A stretch of DNA of 64,000 bases from assembly GCF_011745365.1 (NCBI RefSeq), contig NW_024468916.1, positions 1,285,630 to 1,349,629 of the forward strand, read 5' to 3'. Source of the DNA: Cryphonectria parasitica EP155 (lineage: Eukaryota; Ascomycota; Sordariomycetes; Diaporthales; Cryphonectriaceae). Below are positions 46,288 through 59,600 of the stretch, in pieces (the stretch's first letter is position 1; each line of letters starts with the position of its first letter). A program made the position numbers and the translations under genes. Below the pieces are notes generated by a model. The model was not told the origin of the DNA, did not search any database, and saw nothing but the letters and a program-made list of their open reading frames with translations.

Positions 46288-47277
46288 GTGGTGTTACAAG
46301 ACGAGGCCTGGACTTGGCTGGTGCGATGGGAGGGAACCGGCATGTGCTTCTCTGTTGTGAGGGCCATCTGCCTTAGTGCTTGCCCGTAGACACAATACTA
46401 GTCCCAGCCCTCAGGAGCCATGGTCTACTTGGAGGACTGTCACCGACCCTTCTGCCTTATTCTTTATTGCTTTTGAGGAGAGTTTCTTAAGATTTCTGGG
46501 CTTTGTGATAGAGCCTTTGCGAAGATAGGTGTCTGGCTACATTGTGGTCAATTTAAGTTCTATGTTGGATGGCTCAATGGCTCTTTCATACTGCCCAAGT
46601 AATTCATGCAGTCCAGTCAGGGAAATGAGGGAAAGATTTCCGAAGGGTGACGTGGTATCTGAGGCTGCTGTTGATTGACTGGGAAATGTTCAATCCTGAG
46701 TCTACATTTCGCTGGGGTCTTTTTAGGCTTTGCCTGTTAGAATCTGACACAATTATCTTCTTTTCTACTACACAGATAGACAGGGTCTACAGTACAGCAT
46801 ATAAAATCAAGACCACTGTTCTCAACATTTTTTCTCTGTTAGGTGGCTTTGACGAATCATTCAAGCCTCAAAAAGTCCGAGGTGAGTAGACACCAAAAGG
46901 CCACTTCGATCTTCGATTTAGCACCCGGCAATCTACCCACTAAATCAGCTAGCACCTTAGCTAGCGCTGGTGCCCACCCTGATCTACCACTCTACCTATT
47001 CACAGGCGGCCTGCAACCACTTTAGATGCCCTGGGGCGTCACTCTCTGTCTCAGCCTTGCAACCACCGCCAACCTTTCTCTCCTTCAAACTCCGCAACCA
47101 CCCCACGACCACTTCCCTCCCATCCTCGACGTTGACCTCGCCAGCTGCAGGAGCCTTCATCCAAATCGTCCATCTACCTACCTCGACAGGGCCAGTCATC
47201 CCCTTCCATCAGCCGCTCCCCGAAACCAAGCCAAAAGCCAACAATAATAATAATCGTAATAAAAAAGGAAAGGAGAA
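46288..47277. other. intergenic, cytochrome b5 to TFIIE beta
   Basis: 1.0 kb: 3' region of cyb5, then a pyrimidine-rich leader of tfa2 ending in an A/T-rich stretch just before the ATG. No gene is seen. Confidence 0.55.
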
Positions 47278-48180
47278 ATGTCGTTCCTCGAGCGCCAGCG
47301 CGTGGCGAGCGCAGCCTCGAAGACGGTGGTCGACCTGACCAAGGACTCCAAGTCGACCCTCGCGCCGCCCTCACCCTCGCCCTCGGTAGCGTCCACCTCG
47401 TCCGCCATGACAGGCACCGCAGCTAACAACACCCCGACCAAGAAGAGGCGGCCCGGCGACGGCATCGAGATCTACTCGCAGCCTGCGCTGACGGGCACGG
47501 GCGCGGAGCTGGGCACACAGATGGTGTACGCGGTGAACCACCTCAAGGAGCGGGATCGAGACCTGACTATCAACGACATCGTGGACCACCTGACGCGGCG
47601 CCCGCAGTCGCCTGTTGAGTGGGCCGAGCTCGTCGAGAATATGCGCCGCCACCCGCGCGTACGGTGGACGCCTGACCCCGGCGTCACCGAGCAGAGTGTG
47701 CACTCGGGCACCTACCGTCACAACCCCGTCATACCGGGCGTGCGAAGCAAGGAGACGCTGCTGGCATACCTGCAGGCCAAGAAGGACGCCATGCTGGTGC
47801 ACGTCAAGGACCTCGAGGACGGCTGGCCCCGCGAGCGGCTGTACCCGGCCATCACCGAGCTCGAGCGCGAGCACCGCATCCTCGTCGTCCGCACCAAAAA
47901 GGACAACCACCCGCGATACGTGTGGCAGGACGACGCCAGCCTGTGGAATAACGTCGACCCGGAGTTCCAGGTCATGTGGCACAAGGTTAATGTCCCTATC
48001 GTCGACGACATCAACCGCCTGCTCCTAGCCGCCGGGCAGAAGCCCGCAAGCGAGGACCCGCGGCTCAAGGTACTCAACGCCAAGGTCGAGAAGCCCAAGA
48101 AGAAGGCCAAGAAGAAGGCCCCCAGGAACGTCACCAACACTCACTTGAAGGGGCACCTCTCCATGTTCAAGGACCTCTGA
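47278..48180 (+). CDS. tfa2: transcription initiation factor TFIIE, beta subunit
   Basis: One exon, 300 residues. It is a general transcription factor subunit that, with TFIIE alpha, recruits and regulates TFIIH at RNA polymerase II promoters. The N-terminal 70 residues are Ser/Thr/Pro-rich. Two winged-helix units follow: about 78-150 (QMVYAVNHLKERDRDLTINDIVDHL, WAELVENMRRHPRVRW) and about 155-230 (SKETLLAYLQAKKDAMLVHVKDL, ILVVRTKKDNHPRYVWQDD). The end is Lys-rich (KKKAKKKAPRNVTNTHLKG), typical of the DNA-contacting tail. The start ATG lies after an A-rich leader and length fits the family. Confidence 0.94.
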   Translation: MSFLERQRVASAASKTVVDLTKDSKSTLAPPSPSPSVASTSSAMTGTAANNTPTKKRRPGDGIEIYSQPALTGTGAELGTQMVYAVNHLKERDRDLTINDIVDHLTRRPQSPVEWAELVENMRRHPRVRWTPDPGVTEQSVHSGTYRHNPVIPGVRSKETLLAYLQAKKDAMLVHVKDLEDGWPRERLYPAITELEREHRILVVRTKKDNHPRYVWQDDASLWNNVDPEFQVMWHKVNVPIVDDINRLLLAAGQKPASEDPRLKVLNAKVEKPKKKAKKKAPRNVTNTHLKGHLSMFKDL

Positions 48181-49777
48181 AGCAGCGTAATGGGAGACCG
48201 GGGGCCCTCGACCGACGAGTTCGGGTGGTTACTGTCACACATCACGCGCCTAAAAAACATTACTGCATACATTCATGGCGTTCTGGGAGTAGGATGGAAC
48301 AGAGAAGGTCTTTCGGGGAAAGAGGGGGGGGTTCCCAAAGAGGACGGTCCAGGCCATCAGATTGTGCTCACTTCGGCCTTGATATCACAGACGGCGTTCA
48401 GGAATTCTACAACCCTCCAAAAACCCAAAAAAATGTCACCATCTATAAGGTGTTGACGGCGAGACAATAGTCTCTACAAGAGAGAGTCAAGATTGCACGA
48501 CAAAGAAGGCACCTTCATATCTGCCGCAAGGCGCTTAAAGGAATAAAATGACACTGAACAATCTCTACATGCGGTATTTCATTTGGTGACCCTCTCTCTA
48601 CCCACTATTCAGCAGCACTCGGGATCTACTTCTCCAAGACGGAAAACATTGCCAACTGGTAGATGAAGGGAGACACCTAACTTCCCCCCTAAGAGCCCCT
48701 CTTCCCCGGGCTCCCAGGACCGCCCACCTCAACTCAATCTTCCCCTTTTTCACATGCCAAGTAATCCCCCTCCCCTCTTGTGACCCCAGTGACAGCCCGT
48801 CTCCATTACGCTCTCTCCGTCCCAAAGCCCTTCTCTAGAATAGCCCTGAGAATACGCTTTCCTCTTCTTATCCTCTTCCCTCGGTGGCCCTGCTCCAGCA
48901 CCGAGTCCGAAGTTAGTAATAAGGACTGAGCACTGCTTTGTGGTCTATATTTTTCTCTTTCACTGGCCATGAGATGCCATTGATTCAGAGCTTGCCTTCC
49001 AGACGAGGACCATCGCATCACCTAGGCTTGATCAGCCATCGGTCTACTCTTCTTTTTGCTTAAAAAAGAAGCATCGACATCACAAGTACCATGAGGGAAC
49101 ATGTATTATCTTGTGTACTTCCGAATTGCCATTTTATTTTTTGGTCTAATCGTCGAAAGTCGCCGGGTGCCTATCCATTATATAGAACAACATGTAAGAC
49201 GGTTAACTTTTCGCCGTTTCTAGCAGATCAAGAAAATGGAATGAGAACCCCTGCCCGGCCTGCTCCTGAACACCGTGACCTTGTCCACGCGACTGCTTGC
49301 GCCATCGTCCAAGGAATGAACTCAGATGAAGTGATGAGTTCCACAATGATCCTGTGCTCCCGCCAACCGATGCCCCTTGCCCAACCTAGCCCAGTTCAAA
49401 AGAGTGAGGAAAACCAGAGTGATTGGCGGGACAAAAACCAAAGAAGAAAAAAGGAAAGAAAAAAAAAAGCCTTGAGGCCAACCTCATTCATTATGTGGAA
49501 CTTGCACCGCGTAGTTCAATTCCATTATTGTGTAGCGAGGTCCATATTATAACAACACTGGATGATGGATGATCCATGCAATTGCCGCGAGCAAAGCTAT
49601 TGCTTTCCGGAATCAGGATCAGGGGCGGAATCTTTGCAAAGTTGGCTTGCGTGTGTGGCACGGGCCCTGAAAGTAATGGCATTGATGATACATCCGTGCA
49701 GCCCCTAAGCACAGAAACCTAAACTTCCACTCTGCATCGGGCTGCGTGCATCGTCAGGAGAATTCTGAAATGGCCTA
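48181..49777. other. convergent intergenic, TFIIE beta and C2H2 factor
   Basis: 1.6 kb joint 3' region of convergent genes. Short frames only; nothing recognised. Confidence 0.55.
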
Positions 49778-51322
49778 CTAAGCCGCCCAGAGCTCATTCT
49801 GCCGTGGCTTGTAAGCTGACTGCGCACCTGGCTCAGCACTGCCAGGTCTCTGCAGACCCATGGCAGCGGAGTAGAACATCTGTCCCTGTGCGGCAGCGTT
49901 TGTTGGATAGGAAGAATCAGGGTCCGGATAGACGTAGCTGCTGTTGCCGCCGCTGTTGCTGTGGGCAGGAGATGCCACGTGCGAGGGAGAGGCCCAGCCG
50001 ACGCTGCTCATGTGGGGGCTGCCCACAGCACTTCCAGGGCCCTGGCTGCCCTCTATGCTCGGCTCGAGCGTTGTGGGTGGAGGCGCCGCACCGTAAGCAT
50101 TGGGATGAGAGGTCGGCCGAACGTTGCTGCTGAACCCAGACGACGTCGTAGCGGCGGGACTGCTCGAGTGCAAGTCGGTGCGCATATGGGCCGGCAAGGA
50201 ACTGTTGCCATTGTACTGGTGCTGCATACCGTTGGCGGCGGCCAACTCGGCGCTGGGCGACATTGACATGGTCCTCTGGGCAGGAGACGGCGTCGAGAGG
50301 GGGGAACCGTGGTTGGAGATTTGGTCACCTTCAGATCGGGTGGGGCGAGCAGACGCGGATCGCGCGACACTGTTCCTGGCCAAGACTTCGGCAGTGGCTC
50401 TAGCAGCATCTTCAACCGTGCCGGTGTGGTGATTTTGGTGACGCGTCAGAGTCGTTCGGCGAGTGAAAGTCTTCTGACAATCGGCATACGGGCATTTGTA
50501 CGGCCGCTTGCCGGAGTGAATCCGACGGTGTCGCGCAAGAGAGCTAGAGTCACTGAAGGGCTATATAGATGAACCTGTCAGTAGCTGGCCACCGCTTGTA
50601 AGGAAAAAGGGACTGGGCTCCAAGAGCAAGCTCACCTTTCCGCAACGCTCGCACATGTGCGGCTTTTCTCCAGTGTGAACACGCTGGTGAACGGTCAAGG
50701 CCGACCGCTGAATGAACTGCTTGCCGCAGTTGGGGTATTCGCAGACATGAGGTCGTACTCCCGTGTGGATTCGTTCTATATCAAGAATTAGACCAGCCTT
50801 GACAAAAAGAAAAGCGTGCCCGCCCACCCCACCCCCCCCCCCCATCTGAGAAAAAAAAATTGAAAGGAAATACGAACCATGACGAGCGAGATCACTCCGT
50901 CTAGCAAAGCCCTTGCCACAAGTGCTGCATGCGTAGGCTTTAGGGGCTGGCTGACTGGTAGCATCGGGAGCTCTCAAGGGCTGAGGCGGCGCATACAGTT
51001 CGGGTGCCATAGACGGAAATGCCATGCCGCTGGGGCCCATGTTGGGCTCGGGCATGTGGAGGGAAGCATGCATGGAGGTGGGAGAGCCGTAAGGTCGGGC
51101 AGCCTGGAGATGGCCGCTCATCGGGGGCTGAGAGTATCTCGAGTGTTCGGATCCGTGGGGGGAGTCGGCGCGCTCAATGGAGACGGGAGGGGGCTGCTGG
51201 ACAGCATGCTGGTCGGCCATGGTGCCTAGAACAGGCTGAGGAGGCTGAATAACCGATGTGGCTCCGTTCTGGTTCAGCATGCTGGTGATGCCCATAATCT
51301 CAAGTGGTGCTGGAGAAGACAT
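49778..51322 (-). CDS. C2H2 zinc-finger transcription factor, four fingers
   Basis: Three exons (51322-50878, 50775-50636, 50560-49778) give 455 residues. Four tandem C2H2 fingers with TGEKP-like linkers lie at about residues 130-240: [59 protein letters not shown] and [21 protein letters not shown]. The introns cut between fingers 1 and 2 and inside finger 3. The N-terminus is Pro/Gln/Met-rich; the long C-terminal half is Ser/Pro/Asn-rich, as expected for an activation or regulatory region. I recognise the finger set as one conserved in filamentous ascomycetes but cannot assign a named gene. The frame is open beyond 51322; this ATG is chosen because the upstream part reads like leader sequence. 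Upstream lie 9 kb without a recognisable gene. Confidence 0.9.
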
Positions 51323-53602
51323 AATTAAGCAGAGGCCAGACATAAAGAGGGCTCTCAAAGGTTGGACAGAGGTGATGCCGTGCACGGATCACTGCCTCAA
51401 CCGCAAGGAAATTACACTCCCGCAGTAAGGAAATAAGATGTGTCTTACAACACCAAAATGTTTCGGTTAGAGGTTACGGCAGCGCAGGCGAGGGTGCCAG
51501 ATCAAGCCCAGCGGATTGCCTAGAATTTCTGTTAGCAATAAGCCAGAGCTATGGTCCAAGGCGGGGAGGAGGAGATGGAATGCCAACTTGTAAGTGGTGA
51601 CGAGAGCCATCAAAGTGACAGATCAAAATTGTCAAGGGGTGTGGTGCACCATGAGACCCCAAGTGGACAGGACAGGAGCGAGGAGTTGAGGCCAGCTGCA
51701 TCAAGACAAATGGATTCTCTTGCATTGCACGATTCTCTCTCTCCTGTCTCCACTTGAGGGAAAATGTAATATCAAGGAATGGTGTGAGAGAAATATTGAG
51801 GCTTACTGAGGCGAAATGTACAGTGGAAAAGGCGTGTTCGTGATAGGCCGTGGTGGCGCAGCTCGTCATCCAGGGGTGGTTGTCTGTGGTGAGGATTGGG
51901 GTGTGGAGCCTTGTCGTGCACGGATCAAGATGCAGAAGCACCCGCGTCTCGAATGTCAATAGACGCGCTATGGCCAATGCAACTGGACCTCATCAGACGT
52001 CAGTTTTGACTCCCAAGACAAAATAGCCTCTATCCCACCACAAATTCAGATGGCAAAAAACCAGTGCGTTGATGGTGTGGAAGACTGTGCCTGATAGAGG
52101 AAAGCTCTTTCAGGAGGCAGGACTGAGTTCCACCTTTGCACTCCAAGCCAGACAGATTGCGACAGGTAGCATAGATCACCAATAGGAACTCGACTCACCT
52201 TGGATGTAATGAGCCTCGATGGTGATGGGTTTGTATTATCTGGCTTTGCCTTTGGTAGTACAAAGCAGCAGCTTCCTAGCTCTTGAGGACAATATTTCCA
52301 GGAGATACCAGGTTGTTGCATGTAGTTCAACTCGAAGCCGTCTTGTTCCTTCTCGTCAGATCTGGTAAAGGTCGGCTCGTCGTGAAGGGGGGAAATGTTC
52401 TGGTGATCGAAGATGGCCGAGGGACACTCAAGATTGATTCGTTTCGTTTCGTTTTGTTCGAGGTCCACGTTGCCAAGTGCTCGTGCCAAGTGCTCGTTTG
52501 TTGTCGGGTTTCTGGAGAGTAGCACCGCAGGATGATGGCAGGGCTAACAGTGATGTAGTTGATTGTTTGATTGTTATTGCGCTTGTCGAATCAAGGTATG
52601 TTCTTCGAGATCTGATTGAAGGGAAGAGAAGGGTCAGTTCTGTACAGAAGGATGACAGAGAAGGTAGCAAGACCCAAGTGCAGGACACACGCTGTCAGCC
52701 TCTAGAAGAATCGAAGAGGCTAGAGGCTGCAAGAACAAGACAATTTCGATAGCACTGGGCAAAGATAATGTCCTGGTTGATGCGCCCAGCCTGACAAGTT
52801 CAAGGTGTGTCGAGGCGCAAAAGGGCGGGTTGTTAGGTTGAAGGGTGCAGAGCAGAAAGAAGGCAGCTGCTGGCCGACTTTAAAAAAGTTTAACTCGGCC
52901 GGCACCTTGGCCTTGCGCTGCAGCCTTCACCCCAACCTTGTCGAGTCGGCACTGCATGTGCTCGGCTCACTCGCCCCTCCAAACCACCTAAATGAACAAG
53001 GTGGAAGGGCAGGATTTCTTTGCAAGACAGAGTATGGCAGAAGAAGAAATTGCTCACCTTGTCGCAAAACGCTGCTTTCCTGTGCACAATGACTGCTGCA
53101 GGGTCAATCAGTGGGATCAGTGCTGGTCGTGATGGAAAGGTAACATTGAAGGTAATAGGAGGACTCGGGAGGACTCTGGGCTTCTGGTTCACGAAGAAAT
53201 CCGAGGACAAGGGGTCTTATTAATTAGAAGAGAATGGGAAACAAACTCTGAATTGCCAGGTCCCCATTTGCAGTTCAGTCAAACATCAGATCTCTGGAGG
53301 GAAAATACGCTAAGACTCACCTAGGAACAACCCACCCTTGCCAGCAGAGTGCAGACCGACAGGTGTTGTTGAAACGAACTGACAGGGGGGTTTGTTGTAC
53401 CTAGTCGGTACTTGGCTCAGGGGGGTTAGCAGGGGCCCAGGTCCACTAAACCCACCTGCCACGCACAGGCCCATGAGATGTATCTGAGACAGCAGAAATT
53501 GGGCTGCCAAAGCTGCTCATTTTGTCTGATGAGAATTATCCATGCAGACCTCTCTCTCTATGACTTCTGAAGTCCTGATTGTCTTGACAAAGCACAGCAT
53601 AT

Positions 53603-53640
<38 letters not shown>

Positions 53641-56600
53641 TCTCTCTCTCTCTCTCTTCCACTCTCTAACAGATACCTGGATGGGGAACAATGTGATGAC
53701 CACCAACCTTGGTCCCTTTCTACTGTTATGATCAGCTATTGGCTGATGATGATGAGTTTTCCACCACCAGCAGGGAAGGAACCCAGGCGATGAGGCAAAG
53801 CGGCATAGAGCAAAGCTCGATCCTGAGGTCTGCCTCTGCCCCTCCTGGTTGAGCCAAAGCTTACGAAACAGCCTTGCCGCCTTCTTTTCCTGACCATCAG
53901 ACAGCAGACAAGCTATCATTCCTACTTGCTGTGGGTTGCTGCACCAGCGTCAACGACCAGCTCTGGCCAACCTATCATATCTGACACAAGGACACTCGAC
54001 AACTGCCAATCCTTCCTTTGCCACACGGTAATTGGAGGAGCACAGGGCAATGACCGGCAGTGCGCTTCTCTGCAGCCCACCCGACGCACGTAGCCGTCTG
54101 GCTGAGGCCTTCCCGTATGAGGTCGTCGTGGGACCACCAGCCACCTCGCTGGCATCGACCCGCCACTGGGCCCCTACTGACTTATCATCACTCTCAACAC
54201 GTTGCTTTCTGCAATCTAAATTTGGCGAGATAACGAGGTTGAAGGGCTCCCATGTCTAGGAGCCAATCATGCAGAAGCCGCAGGCTGCCTCTGATACTTC
54301 CGTCCCGACTAGTCAGTGTGCAACAGCTCAGAGGCTACTCGTTTGCCGGTCCCCAAATCCCGGCCTTGGGCGTCATGATCGATGCAGGCGCTCGGGCAGT
54401 TCATGGGTGCCTTATACCACAGTACACACACACATACGGACACACCCGCTCAGAGCACAGCAGTGAAGAAATTCGTGGGCTTGTTGGGCCCTGCTTTGAG
54501 TGTCTTGCAGACCCTCGAATGCCCAACCTGCTGTATGGACGATAACCACCGAGTGCCACCTCATATCGCGGAACCGCTGCTCTGATCTCAGGACGGGGGT
54601 GAGGGCGGCCCCTCCGTGGGATGTAGTGCGGTACCTAGAGAGAGATCCACAGGATGCGTTGGACCTAGAGCTTCAGCAGTCCCTACCACTTCACCGTATA
54701 TTCTGCGGGACGATCAGTGGGACAGACGACACGACGTCGATGCTTTGGTCGTAGCTCGTTCATGAGCCATTGCAGTGTCCCGAGCGCGATGGTCCGAACT
54801 AGCTACTACATTATCATGTGCATGAAAAGAGCAGCGTCAGGCTTTCCCGCTTGGACGCTCGGACTGCCCAAACCACCTAGACGCAAACTATCTTTGGGTC
54901 ACAAGGTAGCAGCGGAGGACTATGTCGACGGGAGCACGGTTCGACTGTTCAGCCTCACTTTGGACCCCTCAGTCTGGGATTCCAGCGAGCCTTGGGTCCA
55001 TGGCGAATGGCCAGTGCATCGTTGCAGTTGGCGATCCCCATTGCAACTCGAAGTGCCGGCCCAATACCTCATACACAGCAAGCCGACTCGAGCAGGCGAC
55101 AATTTCCGGCATCTTACCGCCAATTTCTCCCTTTGTTGCCCCTCTCTCTCTATTCGCCTATTGCATAGATCAATTTTGGGAAATAGAGAGAGAAGAAGAA
55201 GAAGAAGAAAGGAAGGGGGAAAAAAAAAGGGGGAGTCCCTGAAAAGGTCTCGGCAACGACCCATTCTCGTCCCTCCAGGATTGGTGGCATGGTATCAAAT
55301 GGACAGGAACAGCACGGTGGGGAGCACAACAGGCTAGTTGGTCCATGCATTGCATATGAACAGGGGGCTGAAATAAATGAGCCAGAAAAGGAAGCCTTCC
55401 AGAAACCTTTGAGAAGACGTGGACACCCTCGCTGCGGCGGGTGAGAGAGCCGGGCCACACGCACCCCTGCTGCACTTGTCTCCACTTACCTATCCACTGC
55501 CAGCAAGCCAAAAGTTCATGGGCACGGGGGCAGGGGCCACTTCGAAACTGGCGCACGGTGCTCTTCGCTGGCCTTGCCCACTCCCCGAGGCGGTCAAAGG
55601 CGAAGCGAAGTGATGCGGCGAGGGTTCTTTGATAAAGCGAGCAGACAGGTGAAGAAAGCCCAAGAGTCCGAGAAAGGTTGGGCGTGTCGCAGAGACCATC
55701 GTCCGAACTGAGATAGAACCATGATGTTGGTGCAGGCTCTGCCAAATGGCCAACTGGGCTGGTTCGTGTGGCACTATTTCAAGTACTACTGGATGCAATT
55801 TGGCTACTGCGCAACGACAAGGCAGCCCGACTACAGGCAAAGTAGCCTTGCGTCATCTGCAGGCGCCCCGTGCTCACCCAGCGTCGTCCATCTCGCCTGC
55901 CGTGGCGGCTTTCCCCCCTCAACGAAACGCCCCTGATTAAAGTTTATGGACGACGCCGGAAGACAAGAGCACAGCACATCTTGCTGCATCCAAAGGTTAC
56001 GATCAACTCCCAAGGGGCTTAAACGAAGCAACTCCCCCACGATGCAAGCGTTCCCGTCCCGTCCCTCCACATGCAAATTGGATCAAGATGGGTCAGCCGC
56101 GCCCCAACCCGATCTTTTTAGAAGTCGAAAGGGGGCGGCCAATCCGAAGACCCCGTATTGTCACAAGGTGAAATTTATACTGATCTCCGACTATTTTCTC
56201 TGGCGGCACCGGTGCATAAAGGCTGCCGCACTAAGTTACGGGTACTGTGCACTATTGGCTACGAGGCTCACGGCGGGTGCCAGGACAGCTTAAGTCATTT
56301 AATGCTGCTGAACACGGCTGGCAGGGGAAGAGGGGAGAGAAAAGAGAGTGCTTGCTTCCATGACGCATTATTTTCCATCTTATGCTCGGTACATTTAGTC
56401 TTCATGTCGAGTGACACACCAGCCTTGGTTGTTTTGGTGAACAGTGGAACGAGAGATTCGATTCTCGCTATTCCTGGTTCCACTCACTGTCCGCAAATAG
56501 CTGTTCGGCTCCAGCGATCAGTCATGGAACCTTCATACCCCGAGGACCCGCTTGGTCCAGCAGGCATAACGTTCTGTCCGTCGCATCGCATGCCACGAAG

Positions 56601-59600
56601 TTTCTCCGAACAGATTCCTGAGCCCTACCCTGACGCACTGGTACCCTGGCGCCCCTTCAGCTCAACATGTTTTACTACGCACGTCCACAAAGCTGACCGG
56701 CAGGCCGCAGATGGGGTGTGATTCAAATAGCAGCGCCTAAAACGTTGCGACAGATGTCTGGGGACGTGCGCTTGAACTCAATACTCGCCTCCAAGGAGAT
56801 CCGCGCAACGAATCTTCTGCCCTCACGGCGAATCATCACTTGAAGCACACCAGCCCATATAGGAGAATGACTTCCACCAGCACGTACACGATCTAGTAGT
56901 ATGGCTATCTTGGATGCACCTTGGACACGTCCCCTCTCCCACTTTCACCTTGCACCCTGAGCTAGATGGGTCTGCTGTTGAGAATCCGGGGTCGGGCATC
57001 GCCTCCTAAAGTGGTTCTATAGCCCGGCTCTCTATTTCTCACGTGCACTAAGGCGTAATGTACCACCAGCTGGCATGAGCTCCGCCAAAGCACATGGTGT
57101 GTCTGCACCAAGATGAATCTAGTTCAGACCCTTTAGCCCAAAGGAAAGACAGAAGAGAAGAAACCAAATCGTATAACCAGAAGAGAAAAGAGCACCAGTC
57201 AGGACATCACAAAAGGGCCCATGTCAGGTGAGAACTTAGTCTGTGTACTTCATAACTTTATGAACAGGCTCCCGCCTCGTCCGAGATTCATGCCCACCCA
57301 GCGTCGAAACGCAGCTTGCCCCAGGGCTTCATGAAGCCATAACAGCAGGCGACCACGTTCCGTTCACAGCCGACGATTACATGGAACACAGGGTGTGCCT
57401 ACTAGACAAGTAGCAATACCCTGACAGCCACGCGCTTGCAGTCCAGCAAATAGTTACATATACATAGTGTTGTATGCACGATACTGCGTGACGATCACAA
57501 CTGTTCCTGCGTCACTGCTCTGCCAAATACCAGGTTCAGCAAAAGGACTCAGTACTGCAACCAGGAGGCCACGCCGTCGTACAGCCAATGCAGCTCAACA
57601 TGCTCTGAAAAAAAAGAATGAAAAAAAAAAGCCTCGTAGTTTCTCGCCGAGATTAGAACCATCGGCGAGGTATTTCCCACAATGCGTGTTTTTCAGAACC
57701 CTCCAGTCGCACCGGAATCTCCTCTCCCATGTCGAGTCATCATCCCTACGACTAAATGGGCCAGGCCTGGCTGCCCAGAAGAGGTGCTGGGACTGCTCCC
57801 AGTCCCCGGCTTCGGGTGGCCTTTCCGAGTGGGTCTCAGCTGTGTCCTCTAGAGATACTTGGTCGGTACATTGGAAACATTTCAAATGGTACCTAACAGC
57901 GCCAGCTCAGCCCAATCTCTTCATGACAAGGCTTTTCAGGAAGAGGCCCCCTCCGGCAAGGACCCGGGGGAAATTGATCTTTTGACTTCCCCCTGAGAAG
58001 GGCGTCCTGGCCAGCTCAACTCAACCAGGAGAATCAAGACAAGGTGTTGCCGGAGGCGCATTACCCCCCCCTCCCCTCTTTTTCTCCACGTGTTCCCAGC
58101 TGGGCGGTAAGGCAGGCCGCCGTACAGGCGGTCAGAGCTTTTCTGTCCTTCTAGAAGGAATCCTGCTGACGCGGGCGGATGGGGAAACCGAGACCGTTTT
58201 ATGGTCAGACCCCGCGATGACCGTTGGCGTATCAATGCCACCGGAGACCTGTCGTCTGCAGACGGCGGAACCGTCACGATACTATAGATTGATGGAGTAT
58301 CTTAGGGCAGCGGAAACGGGGGGTGGGGGTGGGGGAGAGGAGCAAAACCTTCTGATACTGGACCTGCAATGTCATGAGCATGCGTTCAGTCGTTGGATCC
58401 AGACAGGGTCGCAAGCAACTCTATGCGGAATACGAAGGCACTCTCTTCTTCGAACAGACCCCTCCCGCTGGGGGCCACTGCGGGCCACTGGGTGCTGGGC
58501 ACCAAAGAGCAACAGCAAACCCACTACAGCGCGGAACGACCGCTACCCTCACTTACTTTGGTATGGGCAAAAGTCTGTCTGCTGGGCTGGATTGCTTTGT
58601 ACGAAACACGTAGCACGACAAGCCTTGATGCATACGTCCCAACAGTCCAGTCTTGGCCTGCTTAGGCCAACTAGGTCCACAGAGTTCCGTCAAGCTCTGA
58701 AACAGACATAGTGGCGCGACGGTGCTGGTGTGCTAGGAATAAAAAAAAAGGTTGGGATGAGGATCGAAGGAGACTTGTCCAGTATTGCCCGCATGGCCTA
58801 CCCAACTGTTACCAACCCTCTCTCGTGTACCGATTTCCTTGCCGCCCCACACAAGGACAATAGCCCACGGTAATGTATTGTCTGGGCTCATGGCGGACTC
58901 TATAGATCTGGCTTTGAGAGGAGGAGGGGGGGGGGTTGGGGGAGGTCTGTGTGAGCTGGGACGACAGGCGGCATTACGTGCACGCTCACGCATGGACATA
59001 TATACCATGTTAGACATATCACACAAACAACGGATGCGAAACGACGCCATGCATTGGGGTCTTCTGGGAGACCGGCAGGGGAAGAAGAAGCCACGACGCT
59101 CAGTCCGCCAGATCGCAGCGGAAGAGCCCGATCTTCCAAGTCGGTACTGGTGCGTGCGCATGCGCGTGCCTTGTGCATGTGTGTGTGTGTACGATGCAAG
59201 GCCAGATCGGGCCCAGCAGGCTAGGTAGCCCAGCCTCGTCTGATAAGGCCTTGCTGTGATCATAGATAATGATCGTTCAACCACGTCTAGGATGTTTGAA
59301 CAAGATTGCCGGAAAAGGAAACCCGCTCCCCTTCCCCCACCAGAGAAGCGATGGGGGGGGCGGGAGATCACCGCGCTTCACCTGGTAGAGACATATCTCC
59401 GATGATGCTACTCAAAAGTAAAAACTGCAAGAATCGAAGGAAATCCTTTTTGAAGCACGCCCGAGCCACGCAACGGTCTGTCTCTTTGACCCGGTCCTTT
59501 GGAGGGAAGACAAAAATGGTGCTTCATCCGCCAACGAGGGGCGGGGAGGAGGAGGACGGGTTGCGATATCAAGTAGAGAACTTGGCTGGGCTCGTCATTT

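Noticed and set aside
51380..51926. A 13-nt direct repeat (CGTGCACGGATCA) near 51379 and 51914
   Set aside because: It is too short and isolated to support a mobile element or attachment site.
51549..51977. Minus-strand frame of 142 codons upstream of the C2H2 factor
   Set aside because: Codon use is mixed and no motif is present; it may be leader sequence or a chance frame.
54717..55337. Plus-strand frame of 206 codons in the 9-kb gene-free region
   Set aside because: It ends in a purine-rich low-complexity tract, competes with similar frames on the other strand and has no family resemblance.
56440..56485. Sequence resembling a tRNA T-arm (GATTCGATTC context)
   Set aside because: It is part of a short local palindrome, and no acceptor, D- or anticodon stems can be formed around it.
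58733..59371. Minus-strand frame of 212 codons
   Set aside because: Low-complexity Pro/Thr/His/Arg content arises from GA/CA-type repeats; there are no domain features.
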